64,000 bases of DNA from Desulfobacteraceae bacterium (GTDB lineage Bacteria; Desulfobacterota; Desulfobacteria; Desulfobacterales; Desulfosalsimonadaceae), in the NCBI GenBank assembly GCA_011389935.1, contig JAABTJ010000006.1:1-64000 (forward strand). The letters are read 5' to 3'. Positions 55,294-61,659 of the stretch are shown one piece after another (within the stretch, counting starts at the first letter, position 1; every line of letters begins with the position of its first letter). The notes beneath the pieces are model-generated. The model did not search any database. It saw only the letters and a list, made by a program, of their open reading frames with translations, and had not been told where the DNA came from. The position numbers and the translations under genes are program-made.

Positions 55294-56543
55294 AAGAAAA
55301 TACGTGCTGTTCGCCTTCCCCAAAAACGGCCGGGAATCTGAAAACCGATGACTGCAAGTGCTCCGAGGGCATTCAGATTCTGCCCATGAACGGTTTGCGG
55401 CCGGAATCAATGGAGAACGCCTGCCATGCGGATTCAGCCTTGCATGCGGACGAGCCCTGCTGCGGCCCGCCGCCGTCTCCCAGGAGCAGCCCCCACGAAA
55501 AACCGGGATACACCGTATGCGGATTCGTGGAGGGTTTTCTGGATACGCCGGCCGGTGCTGTGCCCAGGGTAAAGACAAAAACGGGATTATATGATTTTGC
55601 CGGTACGCTGAAGGCCCGGTCCGGATTTTCCCGAAACGATTACAAGGTGTCTCCCGGGCTTTACGCGGTAGGAAATCCGGGAACCGGGTCCCCTGTATTG
55701 GTCACTGCCAATTACAAGCTCGGTTTTGACAAGCTGCGCTATTGCCTCAAGCATTCCGACGCATGGATCCTGGTTGTGGATACGCGGGGGATAAACGTGT
55801 GGTGCGCCGGGGGGAAGGAACTGTTTTCTGCAGGAGAAATCGCCCGCCAGGTAAGACTGTCCGGTCTTTCGCGCGTGGTGGAACACAGGAAACTGGTGCT
55901 GCCCCAGTTGGGTGCCAACGGCGTTTCCGGAAGGGATGTGAAAAAAGGGTGCGGTTTTTCGGTGATATGGGGCCCTGTTCGCGCCGACGATATCGAAGCG
56001 TTCATTGCCCGCGACATGGAGGCCACCGACCGGATGCGCCGCGTCACCTTTGGTACCGCTGAAAGGCTGGTGTTGATTCCTGTGGAGCTGTCTTTTTTGT
56101 GGAAGCCGACACTGGCTGTGATTGCTGCGATCTTTGTGTTTTCCGGCATCGGTCCGGAAATTTTTTCCGTCAGCGAGGCTCTCAACAGGGGGGGTATGCC
56201 CCTTGCCGCCTATGGCGCAGGCATATTTTCCGGTGCTGTTTTGACCCCAACCCTGCTGCCGTGGATTCCCGGCCGGGCGTTCAGTGTAAAAGGCGTTATT
56301 GCAGGAATGCTTGTTTTTGTGCCTCTGGTGTTTGCATTCAGGGGGGAGGTGGGCGAACTGGAGGTTTTTACGCTGCTTTTTATTGTACTGGCGGTCAGTA
56401 GCTTGCTGGCCATGAATTTTACCGGTTCAACGCCGTACACGTCGCCTTCGGGCGTGGAAAAGGAAATGAGAATCAGCATGCCACTCCAGGCCGCGGCGCT
56501 TTTTGCGGCGGTGTTTTTCTGGATTGCAGCGGCTTTTATATAA
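55290..56543 (+). CDS. hgcA: Mercury methylation corrinoid protein HgcA
   Basis: HgcA transfers a methyl group from a corrinoid cofactor to Hg(II). The diagnostic cap-helix motif is NVWCAGGK with Cys172 as the proposed lower-axial cobalt ligand, inside a corrinoid-binding domain (about residues 95-250) related to the CFeSP gamma subunit. About five membrane helices follow from residue ~268 to the end, as in the family. The segment CCGPPPSPRSSPHEKPGY at 57-74 is familiar from other HgcA. Ahead of it lies an extra ~55-residue lead with Cys6, Cys7, Cys22, Cys24 and Cys45. The length of 417 exceeds the ~340 usual. arsR overlaps it upstream and hgcB follows after 59 bp. Confidence 0.95.
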   Translation: MKENTCCSPSPKTAGNLKTDDCKCSEGIQILPMNGLRPESMENACHADSALHADEPCCGPPPSPRSSPHEKPGYTVCGFVEGFLDTPAGAVPRVKTKTGLYDFAGTLKARSGFSRNDYKVSPGLYAVGNPGTGSPVLVTANYKLGFDKLRYCLKHSDAWILVVDTRGINVWCAGGKELFSAGEIARQVRLSGLSRVVEHRKLVLPQLGANGVSGRDVKKGCGFSVIWGPVRADDIEAFIARDMEATDRMRRVTFGTAERLVLIPVELSFLWKPTLAVIAAIFVFSGIGPEIFSVSEALNRGGMPLAAYGAGIFSGAVLTPTLLPWIPGRAFSVKGVIAGMLVFVPLVFAFRGEVGELEVFTLLFIVLAVSSLLAMNFTGSTPYTSPSGVEKEMRISMPLQAAALFAAVFFWIAAAFI

Positions 56544-56602
56544 TAATGCCGGAATTGCCGGCGTGGATATCTTCTTATCGAAACAATTGAACAGGTGGCA
56601 TT

Positions 56603-56887
56603 ATGGAAGGTTTCAGACATTTTTCCGGTGTGACGACACTTGCATTGGACAGCGCCGCATGCATCGGCTGCGGCATATGCACGCACGTCTGCCCGCACGG
56701 CGTGATGACGCTGAACGGAAAAAAAGCGAAAATTGCGGATAAAGACGGTTGCATGGAATGCGGAGCGTGCGCAAGGAACTGCCCGTCAGGCGCCCTTGCG
56801 GTTACACCCGGTGTGGGGTGTGCGGCATACATCATCCAGACCTGGTTGAAAGCAAAAAATATTCCGGTGGATGCCAAGTGCTGCTGA
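56603..56887 (+). CDS. hgcB: Mercury methylation ferredoxin HgcB
   Basis: HgcB is the two-[4Fe-4S] ferredoxin that reduces the HgcA corrinoid and is thought to deliver Hg(II). The first cluster motif is CIGCGICTHVCP (Cys20-Cys30). The second is the HgcB signature CMECGACARNCP (Cys50-Cys60). The conserved extra Cys73 (GVGCAAYII) and the C-terminal Cys93-Cys94 pair are both present, so every residue known to matter is intact. The length of 94 residues is standard. It follows hgcA closely and precedes the MOSC gene by 33 bp. Confidence 0.96.
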   Translation: MEGFRHFSGVTTLALDSAACIGCGICTHVCPHGVMTLNGKKAKIADKDGCMECGACARNCPSGALAVTPGVGCAAYIIQTWLKAKNIPVDAKCC

Positions 56888-56920
56888 AGCAGCCTCATAT
56901 ACAATGAATGGATAATAAAC

Positions 56921-57400
56921 ATGACCGAAAGAAAAAAGGACAATCCCCCGGGCAGCTCCATGGCCGGGCGCATCCTGGCCGTTTCCATCAGCGGCAGAAA
57001 AGGGGAAAAGAAACACAACATTGAGCGCGCAACGCTTATTACGGATCATGGCATTGAAAACGATGCCCATGCCGGCGACTGGCATCGCCAGGTCAGCCTG
57101 CTGGCCATCGAGAGCATCGGGAAAATCCGGGCGAAGGGGATCGACGTGAATCCCGGGGATTTCGCCGAAAACCTGACCACCCAAGGGATCCGCCTGTGGG
57201 ATCTTCCCGTGAGGCAGCGGATCAGGATCGGGGATGCGGTACTGGCCGAGGTGACGCAGATCGGGAAAGAATGCCACGACCGGTGCGCCATATTCAAGCA
57301 GGTCGGCGACTGCGTCATGCCCAGGGAGGGGATTTTCGTCCGGATCCTGGAAGGCGGGGAAATCCGGCCGGGGGATGCTATCCGGGTGCTGGCGATGTAG
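56921..57400 (+). CDS. MOSC-domain protein
   Basis: The 159-residue protein is a stand-alone MOSC domain (molybdenum cofactor sulfurase C-terminal-like): DHGIENDAHAGDWHRQVSLLAIESI, DFAENLTTQGIRLWDLPV and the conserved cysteine in GKECHDRCAIFKQVGDCVMP. Small MOSC proteins are linked to sulfur transfer or Moco handling. The gene lies 33 bp after hgcB on the same strand with no terminator between, so it probably belongs to the arsR-hgcA-hgcB transcript. Whether it takes part in mercury methylation is unknown. mobB lies 3 kb further on. Confidence 0.9.
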   Translation: MTERKKDNPPGSSMAGRILAVSISGRKGEKKHNIERATLITDHGIENDAHAGDWHRQVSLLAIESIGKIRAKGIDVNPGDFAENLTTQGIRLWDLPVRQRIRIGDAVLAEVTQIGKECHDRCAIFKQVGDCVMPREGIFVRILEGGEIRPGDAIRVLAM

Positions 57401-57452
57401 CGCAATTTACTTGACTTGCAAAGCCGATCCGGCAGCCGATGCGGTTCGCCTT

Positions 57453-57506
57453 GTCCATCGCGTCCATAACGTCCACCATGTCCACATCGTCCCCCACGTC
57501 CACCTT
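57453..57506. repeat. Six tandem copies of a 9-bp unit
   Basis: Six consecutive 9-mers with consensus GTCC(A/C)NNNN run without gaps between the MOSC stop and the marR gene. Units are at 57453, 57462, 57471, 57480, 57489 and 57498. No ORF using them is convincing on either strand. They could be a slippage array or an array of protein-binding half-sites. Confidence 0.75.
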
Positions 57507-57544
57507 TCCAGGCTCTTTTCCCCAGTGCTAGCGAGGGAACAGGA

Positions 57545-57582
57545 AAGCAAAATTTTGCTTGCAAAAATTACGTATACGTAAT
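57545..57582 (+). promoter_or_regulatory. Two adjacent perfect 16-bp palindromes upstream of marR
   Basis: AAGCAAAATTTTGCTT (57545-57560) and ATTACGTATACGTAAT (57567-57582) are each perfectly self-complementary and lie 6 bp apart, 51 bp ahead of the marR start. MarR-family dimers bind 16-20-bp palindromes near their own promoters, so one or both are good operator candidates. A promoter in the following A+T-rich stretch is likely but not resolved. Confidence 0.6.
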
Positions 57583-57632
57583 ATACGAAACTATAAATTA
57601 CATATCTGAATATTACAGAAGCAAGGTGGCCC

Positions 57633-58121
57633 ATGATGTATTCAAACCCCTCAGATTGCCCGTATTACCTGATTACCCGGGCCTCATTGTCCGTAACTGG
57701 ACTGCTCAAGCAGGAGCTGGCCAATAGCGGGATCGAAGATGTCAAGCCCGCCTACCTGGGCGTGCTCATGTGCCTGTGGACGTCAGACGGCATGGATGAA
57801 ACGCTTGGCAAGCTTGGCAGCGAAGACGGGATGAGGCTTGTGGAACTGGGGCGGTGTGCGGGGCTTGAGCCGTCCACCATGACCGGTCTTATTGACCGGA
57901 TGGCGCGTGACGGACTTGTTTACCGGGCCAATGATCCCAAGGACCGCAGGGCGCAAAAGGTGAACCTGACCGAAAAAGGGCTGCACGTCCGTAATCTGGT
58001 GTTCAATGCGGTTGCAAAGATGTTGGAGGAGGCCTTTTCCGGTATTGAACCGGACCAGATGGAAGTCGCCAAAAAGGTGCTGATGCAGGTTTTGGTGAAT
58101 ACAAAAAAAGGGAGTATGTAG
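57633..58121 (+). CDS. MarR-family transcriptional regulator
   Basis: The 162-residue winged-helix protein has the MarR recognition helix LEPSTMTGLIDRMARDGLVY followed by the wing motif DPKDRRAQKVNLTEKG. It lies 2 bp before the first dehydratase-like gene, so it surely belongs to that operon and probably regulates it, perhaps in response to an acyl-CoA or aromatic ligand. The ligand is inferred only from context. The palindromes at 57545-57582 are likely operator sites. Confidence 0.93.
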   Translation: MMYSNPSDCPYYLITRASLSVTGLLKQELANSGIEDVKPAYLGVLMCLWTSDGMDETLGKLGSEDGMRLVELGRCAGLEPSTMTGLIDRMARDGLVYRANDPKDRRAQKVNLTEKGLHVRNLVFNAVAKMLEEAFSGIEPDQMEVAKKVLMQVLVNTKKGSM

Positions 58122-58123
58122 CG

Positions 58124-59185
58124 ATGGGAAAAAGCAATTTCATTGGGTTTGCCTGTGCGTACACCCCCCTGGCGCTGGTTCATGCAGCCGGTTTTACGCC
58201 CTGCCGCGTTTTGCCGAACGTGGATTGCCCGGACCAGGCCGCCCAGCTGCTGCACGACAACCTTTGCCCGCATGTCAAGCGGATCCTTGACCGGGCAATG
58301 AGCGGCAATCTGCCCGAACTTGAGGGGATGATTTTCATGAACAGCTGCGATGCCATGCGTCGCCTGTACGATGCATGGCAAATCGTCCGGCCGGATGTGA
58401 AGACGATTTTCGTGGATCTTCCTGTAACGGCTTCGGAAAGTGCCGTTGCCTTTTTTCGCGATGAGCTGCAAAGGGTGGCGGGTATTCTTGAAACCTGGGG
58501 AGGTACCGCCATCACCCGGGAAAAGGTGGCAGACAGCATCCAACAGTACAACCAACTGGCTGAAAGTTTTGGCAGGCTGCGGCACACGGTGCAGAATGGC
58601 GGTGTGGCAAACGGCCCGGTAATGCTGCAGGAAGCCTGTAACATGGCATCCTGCGAAGTGCCGGAAAAAGCGGTCGGCTATCTGGAAACGCTTTTGGCAA
58701 AACCCGGCATTCAGCCGCAGGAAGACGGCGTGCCGATTTATCTTTTTGGCAATATATTGCCGGAACCGGAGGCTTTTTCCCTTTTCGAAGCATGCGGCGC
58801 AAGGGTTATCGGGGAGGATCTCTGCACGGGTTCACGGCTTTTCAAAAAGATCGCCGGGGACACTTCCGGGGGCACTTGCGGGGATATTCTTCTCGACCTG
58901 GCAGAGGGAATTCTGAGCGGCCAACCCTGCGCCCGGACCTTTGACGGATCACAACCGGGGCGCCTTGCGCGTGATATTGTCGCCGAAGCCAGAAGCCGAA
59001 ACGTCCGGGGTGTTATCGGGTATACCGTAAAATTCTGCGATCCGTACATCGCAAGACTGCCGGGCATAAGGGAAGCTTTAAAGAAAGAGGGAATACCCTT
59101 TCTCTTTCTGGAAGGAGATTGCACCATGCGATCCGTGGAGCAGCAGAAAACCAGAATTGAAGCGTTTATCGAAATGTTGAGGTGA
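58124..59185 (+). CDS. 2-hydroxyacyl-CoA dehydratase/benzoyl-CoA reductase family subunit, shorter
   Basis: The 353-residue protein belongs to the HgdB/BcrB-C family, [4Fe-4S] subunits of ATP-driven dehydratases and reductases. Cluster cysteine candidates occur in the typical positions: FACAYTPLALVHAAGFTP at the start, FMNSCDAMRRLYD at about residue 72, and KFCDPYIARLPG near 305. FLEGDCTMRSVEQQKTRIEAF near the C-terminus is also a family block. Its neighbour encodes the partner subunit, and the coding ends overlap the region of that gene's start. No activase is in this operon; the 1403-residue activase lies 10.5 kb upstream. Confidence 0.9.
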   Translation: MGKSNFIGFACAYTPLALVHAAGFTPCRVLPNVDCPDQAAQLLHDNLCPHVKRILDRAMSGNLPELEGMIFMNSCDAMRRLYDAWQIVRPDVKTIFVDLPVTASESAVAFFRDELQRVAGILETWGGTAITREKVADSIQQYNQLAESFGRLRHTVQNGGVANGPVMLQEACNMASCEVPEKAVGYLETLLAKPGIQPQEDGVPIYLFGNILPEPEAFSLFEACGARVIGEDLCTGSRLFKKIAGDTSGGTCGDILLDLAEGILSGQPCARTFDGSQPGRLARDIVAEARSRNVRGVIGYTVKFCDPYIARLPGIREALKKEGIPFLFLEGDCTMRSVEQQKTRIEAFIEMLR

Positions 59186-59190
59186 CTTTC

Positions 59191-60408
59191 ATGATGATGG
59201 AATATTTTGCAAATCTTGAAGCCGGGTTGCAGGCGGCCATCAATAACGGCAATGCCAGCCCGCGCAAGCTCTATGCTCTGGAAATCGCACGCCTGGGGAA
59301 ACGTCTGTACTCCGGGCAGGACAAGGTCGCCTGGTGCGGTATCACAGCGCCTTTCGACCTTTTGAACGCCATGGGTGTTACTTCCTGTTTTGTGGAGTTC
59401 ATCGGCGCAATGCTTGCTTCTACGGGAACCGTCGGCACCTTCCTGGAAGAAACCGATCATATCGGCTACTCTTCGGATGCCTGCAGCTACCACCGCGCCG
59501 TATCCGGAGCCGCAATCAAGGGATTGATGCCGGAGCCCGCGCTTCTGATCGGGACGACCAATCCGTGTTCCGGCGGTTTGGCGGTGCTCGAGAACCTTGC
59601 CGACCAATTTCACAAAAAACTGTTTGTCCTTCACATCCCCCAGGACGAATCCAGGGAAAATGTCGCCTATCTTGCCGGCCAGATGCGGGATATGGCAGGC
59701 TTTGTCAGCGATTTGACCGGCGTTTCCCTGGACCCGGAAAGATTGAAAGATGTAATCGGCCATACCAACGAGGCGCGGGCCATCATGGCCGAAGTCTATG
59801 ACCTTGCGAAAACCGCCCCCTCTCCGTTGACAAACAAGGAGTTGAGCAATTTCGGAATTGTCATGGCACTTTTTCTCGGCACGGAAGCTTCCGTGACGAT
59901 CGCAGAAGCCTACCGGGATGAATTTTCAAGGCGGATTACGGAAAATAGCGTTGATGCGAAGAATGAAAAATTCCGCCTTCTTTGGATCCAGAACCGGATT
60001 CAGTTCAAGAATCCCATTGAAAAGCTCCTTTCCGACAGCTACCAGGCCACCATTGTCATCGATGAGCTAAATGACATCACCTGGGAGCCCATTGATACGG
60101 ATAATATTTTTGAAGGGCTTGCCAGGCGGTCCATTTCCATCCCGTTTAACGGGACCATCCAGAACCGCGTCAAGCATCTGCAGAAGCTGGCCCTGGAATA
60201 CAATGTCGACGGTGCAATCAACCCCTGCAACTGGGGGTGTCGCCAGGGAACCGGCGCCCGGGGACTTATCGATGAGGGGTTGCGGGCCGTCGGCGTACCG
60301 GTTCTCAACCTGGAGGTGGATTGCATTGATTCCCGCAAGTTTACCGAGGGGCAGTTCCGCACCCGGATCGAGGCGTTTGTCGAGATGATGGACAGTAAAA
60401 AAGCATAA
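59191..60408 (+). CDS. 2-hydroxyacyl-CoA dehydratase/benzoyl-CoA reductase family subunit, longer
   Basis: The 405-residue partner subunit has family blocks VAWCGITAPFDLLNAMGVTS, SSDACSYHRAVSGA, GTTNPCSGGLAVLENLA and NPCNWGCRQGTGARG, which supply several cluster cysteines, and ends with NLEVDCIDSRKFTEGQFRTR, the usual end. The start ATG at 59191 has GAGG 8 nt upstream; a GTG at 59182 overlapping the previous stop is an alternative. Together with the 58124 gene it should form a heterodimer. The family includes 2-hydroxyglutaryl-, lactoyl- and phenyllactyl-CoA dehydratases and class I benzoyl-CoA reductase, so substrate is open. Confidence 0.9.
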   Translation: MMMEYFANLEAGLQAAINNGNASPRKLYALEIARLGKRLYSGQDKVAWCGITAPFDLLNAMGVTSCFVEFIGAMLASTGTVGTFLEETDHIGYSSDACSYHRAVSGAAIKGLMPEPALLIGTTNPCSGGLAVLENLADQFHKKLFVLHIPQDESRENVAYLAGQMRDMAGFVSDLTGVSLDPERLKDVIGHTNEARAIMAEVYDLAKTAPSPLTNKELSNFGIVMALFLGTEASVTIAEAYRDEFSRRITENSVDAKNEKFRLLWIQNRIQFKNPIEKLLSDSYQATIVIDELNDITWEPIDTDNIFEGLARRSISIPFNGTIQNRVKHLQKLALEYNVDGAINPCNWGCRQGTGARGLIDEGLRAVGVPVLNLEVDCIDSRKFTEGQFRTRIEAFVEMMDSKKA

Positions 60409-60458
60409 CCTCATCTGACGACTGGGCAGAATGCCGATGCTGCAAGAGATATACTTTT

Positions 60459-61082
60459 TTATGCCAGGTATCTCTCCGGCGCCTTTTCCGGGTGGGCGTG
60501 AACAACGGAGAGTTTGCGAATCAGAAAGTCCGCAATACCGGAAATGTCTTCATGCCCGAAACAAGGTACGTCGACATCGTGGGTGCTGTCGGTGATCACC
60601 GCCATCAGTTTCGGGTCGTCCATGCAGAACAGTTTTCTGGATACCGCCGATCTGAAGATCTCTATCTTGGGAATGTCCGCACTTTTGTAGCCTTCCAGCA
60701 GGATGAGATCCATGTCCGGCATGAGGGCGGCCAGTTCCAGTGGATCGTGGTCATGGTCCACATCTTTTACCATGCCGATCTGACGGGGGGACGAAATGAT
60801 GGTTGTCGATGCCCCGGCCTGCTTGTGGCGCCAGGTGTCTTTCCCCTTCCGGTCCATTTCAAAGCCGTGGACATCATGCTTAATGGTCCCCACGCGCAGC
60901 CCCCGACGGGTCATTTCGCGGATCAGCTTCTCCAGAAGCGTTGTTTTGCCGGAGTTTGAAAATCCTGCAATCGCCGCCACGGGAGGTGCTTTCCTGCCTG
61001 AGTGTTGACTTTCCGGTTTCGGCGCCAATGGCGAAACAATCGGTTTATACACTGTTTTCTTTGTCATTTTTTTCCATGTCAA
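60459..61082 (-). CDS. mobB: Molybdopterin-guanine dinucleotide biosynthesis adaptor MobB
   Basis: MobB is a GTP-binding adaptor in the attachment of GMP to molybdopterin. The P-loop is GFSNSGKTTLLEKLI at about residues 40-54, followed by GTIKHDVHGFEMDRKGKDTW and LILLEGYKSADIPKIEI, all diagnostic. The N-terminal ~35 residues are a low-complexity basic lead, so the true start may be internal. It converges with the dehydratase operon. mobA is not in the window. Confidence 0.93.
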   Translation of the reverse strand: MTWKKMTKKTVYKPIVSPLAPKPESQHSGRKAPPVAAIAGFSNSGKTTLLEKLIREMTRRGLRVGTIKHDVHGFEMDRKGKDTWRHKQAGASTTIISSPRQIGMVKDVDHDHDPLELAALMPDMDLILLEGYKSADIPKIEIFRSAVSRKLFCMDDPKLMAVITDSTHDVDVPCFGHEDISGIADFLIRKLSVVHAHPEKAPERYLA

Positions 61083-61209
61083 TCTACTTCACGGTTTGCG
61101 TGCCATGTTGCATTCGATTATAATATAAGCAAAAAAGGGAGCCGTTTAAAGTTATTTTTCTGTTTCCTTCCCTTTGGGACGTTTTATGAAAGCATAAAGG
61201 AGTCGTAAT

Positions 61210-61641
61210 ATGGCGAAGATGGAGAAATACGGCCCGGGGCGCGTGGTAATGGGCCGGCTGGATCACGGCGCGGACCTGCTGGAAGAAATAACGGGGATAT
61301 GCCGGAAAGAAGGTATCCGGATGGGCCGGGTGGAGGCGATCGGCGCGGTAAGCGGGGCGCGCCTTGGGTTTTACAAGCAGGAGACACGGGAATACCGGTT
61401 TTTTTCGATCGATCAACCACTCGAAATACTGAAGCTTGCGGGCAATATTTCCATAAAGGATGGTGAACCCATGGTTCATGCCCATGTCGTATTGGGTGAC
61501 AAAGATGGAAAGGCATTTGGCGGGCATCTGGCGCCGGGAACCACCGTTTTTGCATGTGAGTGCATGATCGAGTTTCTTGAAGGTCCGGTGCTGGAAAGGA
61601 AATCGGACAGAGAAACGGGCTTGCCGCTGTGGGATATGTAG
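61210..61641 (+). CDS. PPC/DUF296 domain protein
   Basis: The 143-residue protein is a single PPC (DUF296) domain: RVVMGRLDHGADLLEEITGI, IGAVSGARLGFYKQE, GEPMVHAHVVLGDKDGKAFGGHL. The last block carries the His residues that bind zinc in structures of the family. In plants the domain accompanies AT-hook DNA-binding proteins; bacterial stand-alone forms are of unknown function. AAAGGAG precedes the start. It converges with the histidine kinase gene. Confidence 0.85.
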   Translation: MAKMEKYGPGRVVMGRLDHGADLLEEITGICRKEGIRMGRVEAIGAVSGARLGFYKQETREYRFFSIDQPLEILKLAGNISIKDGEPMVHAHVVLGDKDGKAFGGHLAPGTTVFACECMIEFLEGPVLERKSDRETGLPLWDM

Positions 61642-61659
61642 TCGCAGCTTTGCACGGAT

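Noticed and set aside
55290-56543. Possibility that the hgcA gene is the CFeSP subunit of acetyl-CoA synthase
   Set aside because: The protein has the HgcA cap-helix NVWCAGGK and C-terminal membrane helices, lacks the N-terminal [4Fe-4S] domain of CFeSP, and is followed by an HgcB with all signature cysteines.
57453-57506. CRISPR array
   Set aside because: The units are only 9 bp with no spacers of constant length and no cas genes in the window.
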